In this document: positions 1-6,139 of the stretch, in pieces
Position numbering within the stretch: the first letter of the stretch is position 1
Layout of the letters: each line of letters starts with the position of its first letter
Origin: Galactobacter sp.
Lineage (GTDB): Bacteria; Actinomycetota; Actinomycetes; Actinomycetales; Micrococcaceae
Direction of reading: 5' to 3'
Assembly (NCBI RefSeq): GCF_022712295.1
Contig: NZ_JALAGT010000043.1
Coordinates: 1 to 16,057, forward strand
Length of the DNA: 16,057 bases
Translations under genes and position numbers: made by a program
Notes under the pieces: model-generated
What the model saw: the letters and a program-made list of their open reading frames with translations, nothing else
Told to the model about the DNA's origin: nothing
Database searches by the model: none

Positions 1-1
1 G

Positions 2-1198
2 CGCGACAAGGTGCGCATCGACGGTCGCGGTCTGGCCGACATCCGCGCCCTGTCCGCCGAGGTCGGCGTGGTCCCGCGCGTGCACGGCTCGGCGCTGTTC
101 CAGCGTGGCGAGACCCAGATCATGGGCGTCACCACCCTCAACATGCTCAAGATGGAGCAGCAGATCGATTCGCTTTCCCCGGTGAAGGCGAAGCGCTACA
201 TGCACCACTACAACTTCCCGCCGTTCTCCACCGGTGAGACCGGCCGCGTCGGTTCCCCGAAGCGCCGCGAGATCGGTCACGGCCACCTGGCCGAGGCCGC
301 CCTCGAGCCCGTGCTGCCCTCCCGCGAGGAGTTCCCCTACGCCATCCGCCAGGTCTCCGAGGCCCTGGGCTCCAACGGCTCCACCTCCATGGGTTCCGTC
401 TGCGCCTCCACGCTGTCGATGTACAACGCCGGTGTGCCGCTGAAGGCCCCCGTGGCCGGCATCGCGATGGGCCTGGTTTCCGACACCGTTGACGGTCAGA
501 CCCGCTACGCGGCACTGACCGACATCCTGGGTGCAGAGGACGCCATGGGTGACATGGACTTCAAGGTCGCAGGTACCTCCGAGTTCGTCACCGCGATCCA
601 GCTGGACACCAAGCTGGACGGCATCCCGGCTTCCGTGCTGGCCGCAGCCCTGAAGCAGGCCCGCGAGGCCCGCCTGCACATCCTGGATGTCATCACCTCC
701 GTGATCGACACCCCGGACGAGATGTCCCCGTTCGCCCCGCGCATCATCTCCGTGAAGGTGCCTGTGGACAAGATCGGTGAGGTCATCGGCCCCAAGGGCA
801 AGATGATCAACCAGATCCAGGAGGACACCGGCGCCGACATCTCCATCGAGGACGACGGCACTGTGCTGATCGGCGCAACCACCGGTGAGGCAGCAGACGC
901 CGCCCGTTCCGCCGTGAACGCCATCGCCAACCCGCAGGTTCCCGAGGTCGGCGAGCGCTACCTCGGCACGGTCGTGAAGATCACCAGTTTCGGTGCCTTC
1001 ATCTCCCTGACCCCGGGCAAGGACGGCCTGCTGCACATCACCGCGATGCGTAAGCTCAACGGTGGTCAGCGCATCGAGGACGTGGAGGACGTGGTCTCCG
1101 TCGGTCAGAAGATCCAGGTGGAGATCACCAAGGTCGACGACCGCGGCAAGCTGTCCCTGGCTCCGGTCGTGAACGAGGACGAGGCATCCGAGGCCTGA
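2..1198 (+). CDS. pnp: Polyribonucleotide nucleotidyltransferase (PNPase), C-terminal part, 5' truncated by window
   Basis: PNPase degrades RNA 3'-to-5' by phosphorolysis and can add 3' tails. The visible 398 residues begin in the second RNase PH domain (IDGRGLADIR). They include the FSTGETGRVGSPKRREIGHG and GSNGSTSMGSVCAS blocks, and EDAMGDMDFK at about 536-565, which carries the two Asp and one Lys expected to bind catalytic metal. A KH domain follows (VPVDKIGEVIGPKG, with the GxxG loop as GPKG, about 755-910). An S1 RNA-binding domain closes the protein (GERYLGTVVKITSFGAF, about 950-1175). The reading frame is open to the window edge; the GTG at 11 is an internal valine, and roughly the first 350 residues of the usual protein are missing. 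The stop lies one base before the M16 peptidase start, so the two are probably co-transcribed and translationally coupled. Identity is certain from these domains. Confidence 0.97.
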   Translation, partial: RDKVRIDGRGLADIRALSAEVGVVPRVHGSALFQRGETQIMGVTTLNMLKMEQQIDSLSPVKAKRYMHHYNFPPFSTGETGRVGSPKRREIGHGHLAEAALEPVLPSREEFPYAIRQVSEALGSNGSTSMGSVCASTLSMYNAGVPLKAPVAGIAMGLVSDTVDGQTRYAALTDILGAEDAMGDMDFKVAGTSEFVTAIQLDTKLDGIPASVLAAALKQAREARLHILDVITSVIDTPDEMSPFAPRIISVKVPVDKIGEVIGPKGKMINQIQEDTGADISIEDDGTVLIGATTGEAADAARSAVNAIANPQVPEVGERYLGTVVKITSFGAFISLTPGKDGLLHITAMRKLNGGQRIEDVEDVVSVGQKIQVEITKVDDRGKLSLAPVVNEDEASEA

Positions 1199-1199
1199 T

Positions 1200-2585
1200 A
1201 TGGCAGTGATCCCTTTGCCCTTGACCGGGTCCGGGGTCCTCGGTAGCGACGAGCGCGCCCACTGTGATGGTGGGCGCGCTCGCGCGCTTTCCCGCGAGGA
1301 CTCGGTCCTGCTGACGCACGCTGACGGTGCCGTGGTGCGTCGCAGCGTGTTACCCGGTGGCGTGCGTGTGCTGACGGAGTCCATGCCCGGCGTCCTGTCC
1401 GCCACCGTGGGTTTCTGGGTCGGTGTGGGTTCGCGCGACGAGGAACCCGGGATGCACGGGTCCACGCACTTCCTTGAGCACCTGTTGTTCAAGGGGACGC
1501 CCACGCGATCCGCGCTGGACATCGCCTTGGTGTTCGACGAGGTGGGTGGCGAGTCCAATGCCGCCACGGCCAAGGAGACCACGTGCTACTACGCGCGGGT
1601 GCTCGGCACGGATGTGCCGATGGCGATCGCGACGATCGGTGACATGGTCACGTCGGCCAAGCTGACCGATGCGGATCTGGAGCAGGAGCGCGGCGTCATC
1701 CTGGAGGAATTGGCCATGGATGCCGACGATCCCACGGACGTGGCGCATGAGCGCTTCGCTGAGCTCGTGTTGGGCGATCATGTGTTGGGGCGGCCCATCG
1801 GCGGTACGCCGGAGGACATCCTGGCCACGCAGGCGGGCTCGGTGCGTGGGCATCGGGATCTTCACTACCGCCCCGAGAACCTGGTGGTGACCGCGGCGGG
1901 TGCCGTGGACCACGACGCCATCTGCGCCGCCGTGGAGCAGGCACTGGCCGACGGCGGGTGGCAGCTCACGCCGGGCGCGGCGCCTGCCGCGCGACGCAGT
2001 TCTGAGGCCGCTTCGCTCACACCGGTGACGGGGACGCACGTGGTGCGTCGCGATGTGGAGCAGGCGAATATTCTGCTCGGCTGCCCGGCCTACCCGGCCA
2101 AGGACGAGCGGCGTTATGCCGTCCAGGTGCTCAACACCGTTCTGGGCGGGGGCATGTCCTCGCGTTTGTTCCAGCAGGTGCGTGAGCAGCGTGGCCTGGC
2201 GTATTCCACGTACTCGTTCGCTTCGGCGTACTCGGATGCCGGCTACTTCGCGTTGTATGCGGGGTGCTCGCCGGCGCGGGCGCGTGAGGTGCTTGACCTG
2301 CTCGGCGCCATCCTGGACGAGGTCGCTGCTAACGGCATCACCGAGGACGAACTGCGGGTCGCCGTCGGCGCGCTGTGCGGTTCCCGGGTGCTCTCCGGCG
2401 AGGACCCTTCGGCGCGGATGTCGCGGCTGGGCGGGGCGGAGCTCGTCACGGGCGAGTACCACGACCTGGATGAGACGTTGCGGCGGATTCGCGCCGTGAC
2501 CGCCGAGCAGGTGGTCGCAGTGGCGCGGGACCTCGCCGCGCAGGAGCGCACCGCAGTGGTCGTGGGTCCGTTCGACGAGATCTGA
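1200..2585 (+). CDS. M16 family zinc metallopeptidase (PepR / processing-peptidase-like)
   Basis: A 461-aa insulinase/mitochondrial-processing-peptidase-like protease, homologous in layout to the mycobacterial PepR encoded next to the pnp homologue. The inverted zinc motif HxxEH is HFLEH at residues 90-94, and the third ligand is probably Glu170 in ERGVILEE, 76 residues after His94 as in MPP. FLEHLLFKGTPTRSALD, CYYARVLG and the C-domain block QVREQRGLAYSTYS are typical. I kept the ATG at 1200, overlapping the end of pnp by context, because the N-terminal MAVIPLPL fits the short VPLPL-type leader I associate with Micrococcales homologues. No strong Shine-Dalgarno is seen, so translation may be coupled to pnp. 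Oddity: codons 18-28 (DERAHCDGGRAR) are written in a perfect 12-bp hairpin, so the true start could lie downstream (GTG at 1332 or 1335). The physiological substrate is unknown. Confidence 0.93.
   Translation: MAVIPLPLTGSGVLGSDERAHCDGGRARALSREDSVLLTHADGAVVRRSVLPGGVRVLTESMPGVLSATVGFWVGVGSRDEEPGMHGSTHFLEHLLFKGTPTRSALDIALVFDEVGGESNAATAKETTCYYARVLGTDVPMAIATIGDMVTSAKLTDADLEQERGVILEELAMDADDPTDVAHERFAELVLGDHVLGRPIGGTPEDILATQAGSVRGHRDLHYRPENLVVTAAGAVDHDAICAAVEQALADGGWQLTPGAAPAARRSSEAASLTPVTGTHVVRRDVEQANILLGCPAYPAKDERRYAVQVLNTVLGGGMSSRLFQQVREQRGLAYSTYSFASAYSDAGYFALYAGCSPARAREVLDLLGAILDEVAANGITEDELRVAVGALCGSRVLSGEDPSARMSRLGGAELVTGEYHDLDETLRRIRAVTAEQVVAVARDLAAQERTAVVVGPFDEI
1251..1281 (+). repeat. Perfect 12-bp inverted repeat (terminator-like hairpin) inside the M16 peptidase 5' coding region
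   Basis: The left arm GAGCGCGCCCAC (1251-1262) and right arm GTGGGCGCGCTC (1270-1281) are exact reverse complements around a 7-nt loop. It lies 53 nt after the pnp stop. There is no U-tract, only a short TTT at 1288-1290. It may be a pnp transcript-end or processing structure that happens to be translated. Structure is seen directly; function is inferred. Confidence 0.6.
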
Positions 2586-2624
2586 GTTCCGTCCGACGGA
2601 CGCCTCGACGAGGCTGTCCCGAGT

Positions 2625-2658
2625 GGGGGCCGTCCGGTATTTGTGCCGGACGGCCCCC
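2625..2658 (+). terminator. Intrinsic-type terminator after the pnp-M16 peptidase unit
   Basis: GGGGGCCGTCCGG (2625-2637) pairs exactly with CCGGACGGCCCCC (2646-2658) around an 8-nt loop, a 13-bp GC-rich stem 40 nt past the peptidase stop. A short AT-rich stretch (CATATAT) follows instead of a U-run, which is common in high-GC actinobacteria. Confidence 0.82.
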
Positions 2659-2717
2659 GTCATATATCTGAGAGTGTGCTGTCCATCCCGTAACAGCTGT
2701 TCCATCGGTGTTAGGCG

Positions 2718-2745
2718 TTTGCTAGCGTCACAGCGTTTGTAATGT
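2718..2745 (+). promoter_or_regulatory. Possible promoter for the TM-helix membrane protein gene
   Basis: Upstream of the ATG at 2761 there are two weak -10-like hexamers, TAGCGT (2723-2728) and TAATGT (2740-2745). TTTGCT at 2718-2723 could serve as a -35 for the second, with 16-nt spacing. A separate promoter is expected because a terminator closes the preceding unit. The exact elements are uncertain. The ribosome binding site AGAGG lies at 2751-2755. Confidence 0.3.
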
Positions 2746-2760
2746 CGAAGAGAGGTAGAC

Positions 2761-4110
2761 ATGGATTCGTTGTCCAACATCGACTGGGGCTCGATGCTCG
2801 TGAGGGCAGGATGCGCGATCGTGATCCTGATCGTGACCATCATCCTGTCCAAGGTGGTCAAGTTCTTGGCGCGAAAGCTCTCCAAGAAGGTCGCACTGCT
2901 GCAACGACAGAGCTCGGAAGGGCAAACCCTCGGGGACACATTAGGGTCCATCCTGTCCCTGGTGGTCTGGCTGTTCGGCCTGATCGCCATCCTGTCCGTC
3001 TTCCAGCTCAATAGTGTGCTGGACCCCATTCAGGGCATGTTGAACAGCGTCTTCACCTACGTACCCAACATCGTCGGTGCGCTCTTCGTCCTGGTGCTCG
3101 GCATCATGATCGCCAAGATCGTCAAGACCCTGATCGTCACCGGGCTCAGCGCTGCCAAGCTGGAGAAGCGCGTGGAGCAGCTCAAGGGCACCGTCGAGGA
3201 GCCCATCAAGGGTGGCGAGCCCGGCTTGGGCGGATATGGGGCAACCGCTGCCTCCTCGCAGGGCACATCGGCGGCCGCGCATGCCGGCCAGACGGCTCCC
3301 CAGGCCGGACAGGTGGCCCCTCCCGGCTATGCACCAGCACAACCTGCCGCCGCGGGCACGGGGTCCAAGATCGCGAACACGATCGGCAGCATCGTCTACG
3401 CCGTGATCGTCATCGTGGTGGCCATCGCCGCCGTGCAGATCCTCGACATCAGGGCGGTATCCGATCCGGCGGAGCAGGTGCTCTCCACGGTGTTGAATGC
3501 GCTGCCCAACATCCTGGGTGCCGGCGTGGTGATCGCCCTTGGCGTGGTGATCGGTCGATTCGTTGCCGGGTTGCTGCGCCGGTCGCTGGAGGGGTCCTCG
3601 CTGGATGCTTCGTTGCAGAAGTCCGGTGTGCTCGGTGAGGGCAAGTCCGTGGCGCCGTACGTGGCCAACGTGGTGTTCATCGCCATCCTGCTCTTCTTCG
3701 CCGTGATGGCCGCCTACCTGCTGGGCTTCTACGAGATCACCGGGATCCTGAACACCGTGCTCGAGGTCGGTGGCAAGGTGGCGCTGGGTGCCGCAGTCAT
3801 CGTGGTCGGCTTCTTCGTCGGCATCCTGCTCTCGAAGTTCCTGAAGGGGGCGGCTGCGGCCGTCGTCAAGTGGGTGGTCATCGTGTTGTTCTTCGCCATG
3901 GGTTTGCAGACCATGGGCCTGGCCGATTCCATCATCCAGCTGGCCTTCGGCTCGGTGGTCATCGGCGGCGCCATCGCTGCGGTGTTGGCCTTCGGCCTGG
4001 GCGGACGCGAGGCTGCAGGACGGGCGTTGAGCCGACTGGAGAAGCGTTCCTCGGAGGGTCCTGCTCATTCGGCCGAGTCCTCGGCAGCGGATTCCTCGCC
4101 CGAGATCTGA
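2761..4110 (+). CDS. Multi-pass membrane protein with conserved TM-helix repeats (CmpX / mechanosensitive-channel-like)
   Basis: A 449-aa integral membrane protein with about nine hydrophobic segments (roughly 13-35, 63-82, 100-124, 207-227, 246-272, 301-322, 338-360, 369-386, 394-412). Similar units recur: YVPNIVGALFVLVLGIMIAK (100-119), LPNILGAGVVIALGVVIG (248-265) and a third around 338-360. This is the pattern of the 'conserved TM helix' repeat family often annotated as mechanosensitive ion channel. The last segment ends in AFGLGGREAAGRAL (410-423), close to the pore-helix ending of MscS-type proteins, but no MscS beta or C-terminal domain follows. A Pro/Ala/Gln-rich linker (about 155-200) splits the protein. 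The start ATG at 2761 has AGAGG 5 nt upstream. It is flanked by terminators on both sides, so it is probably monocistronic. Channel activity is inferred from family resemblance only. Confidence 0.85.
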   Translation: MDSLSNIDWGSMLVRAGCAIVILIVTIILSKVVKFLARKLSKKVALLQRQSSEGQTLGDTLGSILSLVVWLFGLIAILSVFQLNSVLDPIQGMLNSVFTYVPNIVGALFVLVLGIMIAKIVKTLIVTGLSAAKLEKRVEQLKGTVEEPIKGGEPGLGGYGATAASSQGTSAAAHAGQTAPQAGQVAPPGYAPAQPAAAGTGSKIANTIGSIVYAVIVIVVAIAAVQILDIRAVSDPAEQVLSTVLNALPNILGAGVVIALGVVIGRFVAGLLRRSLEGSSLDASLQKSGVLGEGKSVAPYVANVVFIAILLFFAVMAAYLLGFYEITGILNTVLEVGGKVALGAAVIVVGFFVGILLSKFLKGAAAAVVKWVVIVLFFAMGLQTMGLADSIIQLAFGSVVIGGAIAAVLAFGLGGREAAGRALSRLEKRSSEGPAHSAESSAADSSPEI

Positions 4111-4126
4111 TCGGCAGTTCACGTGA

Positions 4127-4156
4127 GCGCCCCGGAACCGATCGGTTCCGGGGCGC
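4127..4156 (+). terminator. Terminator after the TM-helix membrane protein gene
   Basis: A perfect 30-bp palindrome: GCGCCCCGGAACCG (4127-4140), AT, CGGTTCCGGGGCGC (4143-4156). As RNA it folds into a 13-bp stem with a GAUC tetraloop, 16 nt after the stop codon. CTTCGTATTC follows. Because the palindrome is symmetrical it could act on either strand. Confidence 0.85.
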
Positions 4157-4440
4157 CTTCGTATTCACCCCACCGGTCCGAATCTGCCACCCAATTCTCG
4201 ATTCGCCACCCGTTTTTCGAATCGCCACATGATGCGCAATTTCCCACCGTCCTGCGACCGTTCCAAATCGCGAAGTCGGGGGTCAATGGCGTTCCAGGGG
4301 GTAAGTCAGCCGTCTGACCATGCCCGACGTCGTGTTACGCGCCTGCGGCGCGTACGAACGGCGGCGGGTAGCGTTGTGGGCGGGACCCGAACACGCGTCG
4401 TCGGGCACGGATATCTCAGCAGGCAACGGGAGGCAAGATC
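4157..4440 (+). other. Non-coding gap upstream of luxS with possible RNA structure
   Basis: The space between the two genes (4111-4440, 330 nt) has no credible gene; short reading frames across it lack codon bias and family resemblance. Besides the direct repeats it holds a small dyad GTCAG-CCGT-CTGAC (4305-4318), a hairpin TACGCGCC-TGC-GGCGCGTA (4336-4354), and a long-range pairing TGCCCGACG (4321-4329) with CGTCGGGCA (4399-4407) that encloses the hairpin. A -10-like TAGCGT sits at 4369-4374. The luxS ribosome binding site GGGAGG is at 4428-4433. The nested pairing could form a structured leader if transcription starts before about 4318; if TAGCGT is the promoter, that leader would not exist. 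Confidence 0.4.
4178..4230 (+). repeat. Three imperfect direct repeats of TCGAATCGCCACCC, about 20-bp period
   Basis: Copies: CCGAATCTGCCACCC (4178-4192, with one extra base), TCGATTCGCCACCC (4198-4211) and TCGAATCGCCACAT (4217-4230). The starts are 20 and 19 bp apart, about two helical turns, which would place them on one face of the DNA. This suggests tandem protein-binding sites upstream of luxS, but the copies are imperfect and no regulator is identified. Confidence 0.45.
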
Positions 4441-4932
4441 ATGGCCGAGAAGGTCGACATGGCACAGGTGGAGAGCTTCGAGCTGGACCATACCGCGGTC
4501 AAGGCGCCCTACGTGCGGCTGATCGCGGTGGAGAACGGGCCGGTGGGCGGCACCATCTCCAACTTCGATCTGCGTCTGCTGCAGCCCAATGAGAATGCCA
4601 TCGATACCGCGGGGCTGCACACCATCGAGCACCTGCTCGCCGGGCTGCTGCGCACGCGGTTGGAGGGCGTGATCGACTGCTCGCCGTTCGGCTGCCGCAC
4701 CGGCTTCCATCTGATCACCTGGGGCGAGCCGGCCGTGGAGGACGTGGCGAAGGCGCTGAAGGAATCACTCACCGAGATCGCCACCTCCGTCACCTGGGAG
4801 GAGGTCCCGGGCACCACGCCGGTGTCCTGCGGCAACTACAAGGATCACTCCCTGCACTCCGCACGCGAGTGGAGCAAGCAGATCCTGGAGGCCGGCTTCT
4901 CGGTGGACCCGTTCGAGCGCAAGGTCATCTGA
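4441..4932 (+). CDS. luxS: S-ribosylhomocysteine lyase (LuxS, autoinducer-2 synthase)
   Basis: LuxS splits S-ribosylhomocysteine into homocysteine and DPD, the precursor of autoinducer-2, in the activated methyl cycle. The 163-aa length is normal. The metal site is complete: His60 and His64 in HTIEH, and Cys130 in SCGNYKDHSLHSAR. Glu63 is the likely base, and Cys85 in FGCRTGFHL is the conserved active-site cysteine. The N-terminal FELDHTAVKAPYVR is also typical. GGGAGG at 4428-4433 precedes the ATG at a suitable distance. No SAH nucleosidase (mtn/pfs) or methionine gene is adjacent, so substrate must come from enzymes encoded elsewhere. It probably has its own promoter, because a terminator ends the preceding gene. 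Whether it signals or only recycles homocysteine cannot be told from sequence. Confidence 0.97.
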   Translation: MAEKVDMAQVESFELDHTAVKAPYVRLIAVENGPVGGTISNFDLRLLQPNENAIDTAGLHTIEHLLAGLLRTRLEGVIDCSPFGCRTGFHLITWGEPAVEDVAKALKESLTEIATSVTWEEVPGTTPVSCGNYKDHSLHSAREWSKQILEAGFSVDPFERKVI

Positions 4933-5021
4933 GTTCCGAGGAAGCAAGTGGGACTCCACCCTGCCTAGGGAAACGGATCTGCGCAGGCTGCTGGCTGTGG
5001 TGGGGGGAGTGTTTGGCGCCG

Positions 5022-5039
5022 GGCGGCGTGTTTGCCGCC
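5022..5039 (+). terminator. Weak hairpin downstream of luxS
   Basis: GGCGGC (5022-5027) pairs with GCCGCC (5034-5039) around a 6-nt loop, followed by ATTTCT. At only 6 bp and 90 nt after the luxS stop it is a poor terminator. Nothing else recognisable is seen in the 206-nt luxS to 5139 gap. Confidence 0.25.
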
Positions 5040-5138
5040 GATTTCTGGGGGTCGCGCGACAACTGGGAGTCGTCCTCAAGCACTGGCACGTCCTGACCGT
5101 CCTGGGTCGTCGATTCTAGCGGTCGGCGATCTGGCAGC

Positions 5139-6128
5139 ATGGTCCAGGTGAACAGCTTGAGCGTGGTGGACGTGGTGACGCTCTCGCACCTCCCTGGTGA
5201 GCGCAGGGGCGAATGGGACGTTCCCTCAGGCAGCGTCATCGTGACGCATCCGGAGCTTGCGGTGGATGGCGAGCTCCTCAGCCGACATCACTGGCACTTC
5301 GGCGAACCGATACCCGCCCTTGCGGACCACTTGGACGCCAAGGACTCAAGGGTGTCTCCAGTGGCCCACGATGACTGTTGGGACGACGGAGACTGGATCA
5401 ATCGAGCCATGGGCCTGTTGCGAGGTGTCTCCATCAGCGATGTGTCCACCTTTCCCGGTGGGTTGGTACCGTTGTTCTCCTGCTGTGGCGACCCCTACGA
5501 GGGGTACGTGGCCGTGCGTATGACGGTGACAGGCGATGTGACCCAATGGGAAAGCCTGCATGTGGTTCACCCAGGATGCCGAGAAAAACGTAGGTGGCGC
5601 GAAACGGCATGGGGTCCCGCCGACATCAGTCCGAACCTGATCGGGAATCCATGGGTCTTCCCCGGTGACCAATACGACCAAGCCCTCCGGAAATTGTTCG
5701 TGGCCAAGCGTGAGGAACGTGCTGAGGCTGGGGTCCCCGCTTGCCCTGGATCGGTCACGGCAAACGTAACGATTGCGCGTCCCCGTCATGGTAAGGCGTC
5801 ACGGATGCCGAGATGGCACCACACAGATGAGGGGGCGCTGTCAAGGATCTTGGCGGCCACGGACCCGCTGAAGCTGGGCGAGTCTTATCGGGTGACCGAC
5901 GAGACCTACAGTGTTGTGGCGATCCGCCTGGCTGACCTCTGCAGTTTCCAGCAGTTCTTGGAGACAGCCGAGCAGATGCTGACCGAGGTGTTCTGTCGGG
6001 ACTTCGGTCATGTGGCCGACGAGGGTTCCATTCGGGAGGCCGGACAGGAACTGCGCGCCCGTGGCCCCAGGCTTGCCCCGGTTCGGCCGAAGGCCAAGCG
6101 GTCAGTGTGGCTCCGCCGTCCCCGGTAG
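5139..6128 (+). CDS. Uncharacterised 329-aa protein
   Basis: I do not recognise this protein with confidence. It has no signal peptide or membrane segment, so it is probably cytoplasmic. It is rich in Trp, His and Cys in the middle (DDCWDDGDWINRAMG, VPLFSCCGDPYEGYVAVRM, WESLHVVHPGCREKRRW) and basic at the C-terminus (RPKAKRSVWLRRPR). The segment from LVPLFSCCGD to TQWESL loosely recalls actinobacterial hypothetical proteins with a CxxCGD...GAVTVRVERDG pattern, but that is from memory and weak. Codon choice is less GC3-biased than in flanking genes (for example CGA, GTA, ATT), suggesting an accessory gene. The start is uncertain: ATG 5139 has a poor ribosome site, while AGGTGA (5146-5151) could serve TTG 5157 or GTG 5163. 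The stop overlaps the probable dapB -10 element. Confidence 0.6.
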   Translation: MVQVNSLSVVDVVTLSHLPGERRGEWDVPSGSVIVTHPELAVDGELLSRHHWHFGEPIPALADHLDAKDSRVSPVAHDDCWDDGDWINRAMGLLRGVSISDVSTFPGGLVPLFSCCGDPYEGYVAVRMTVTGDVTQWESLHVVHPGCREKRRWRETAWGPADISPNLIGNPWVFPGDQYDQALRKLFVAKREERAEAGVPACPGSVTANVTIARPRHGKASRMPRWHHTDEGALSRILAATDPLKLGESYRVTDETYSVVAIRLADLCSFQQFLETAEQMLTEVFCRDFGHVADEGSIREAGQELRARGPRLAPVRPKAKRSVWLRRPR

Positions 6129-6131
6129 ACT
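6126..6131 (+). promoter_or_regulatory. Probable -10 element of dapB (possibly leaderless)
   Basis: TAGACT fits the TAnnnT actinobacterial -10 and lies 8 nt before the ATG at 6140, the spacing expected if transcription begins at or just before the start codon. It includes the stop codon TAG of the upstream gene. A GGGGAA motif (6132-6137) could alternatively act as a ribosome site on a longer read-through transcript. Confidence 0.45.
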
Positions 6132-6139
6132 GGGGAACC

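Noticed and set aside
1350..4122. Long minus-strand open frames opposite the M16 peptidase (1350-3029) and the TM-helix protein (2941-4122)
   Set aside because: Both are shadows in the complementary frame of highly biased genes. The first runs through a strong terminator and across an intergenic region with no start or regulatory signals of its own.
4123..4522. Short + strand frames over the luxS upstream region (4123-4317, 4229-4522, 4320-4592)
   Set aside because: No codon bias, no ribosome sites of note, no recognisable protein, and two overlap the start of luxS in other frames.
4869..5096. A 75-codon frame spanning the end of luxS and the following gap
   Set aside because: It starts inside luxS in another frame, and its composition (GCWLWWGECLAPGG) resembles no known protein. 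No ribosome site.
6107..6139. GTG at 6107 as the dapB start (11 extra residues)
   Set aside because: It lies inside the upstream gene and the residues are absent from the DapB family; MSTPIKVAVLGAHGRMG from 6140 is the typical N-terminus.
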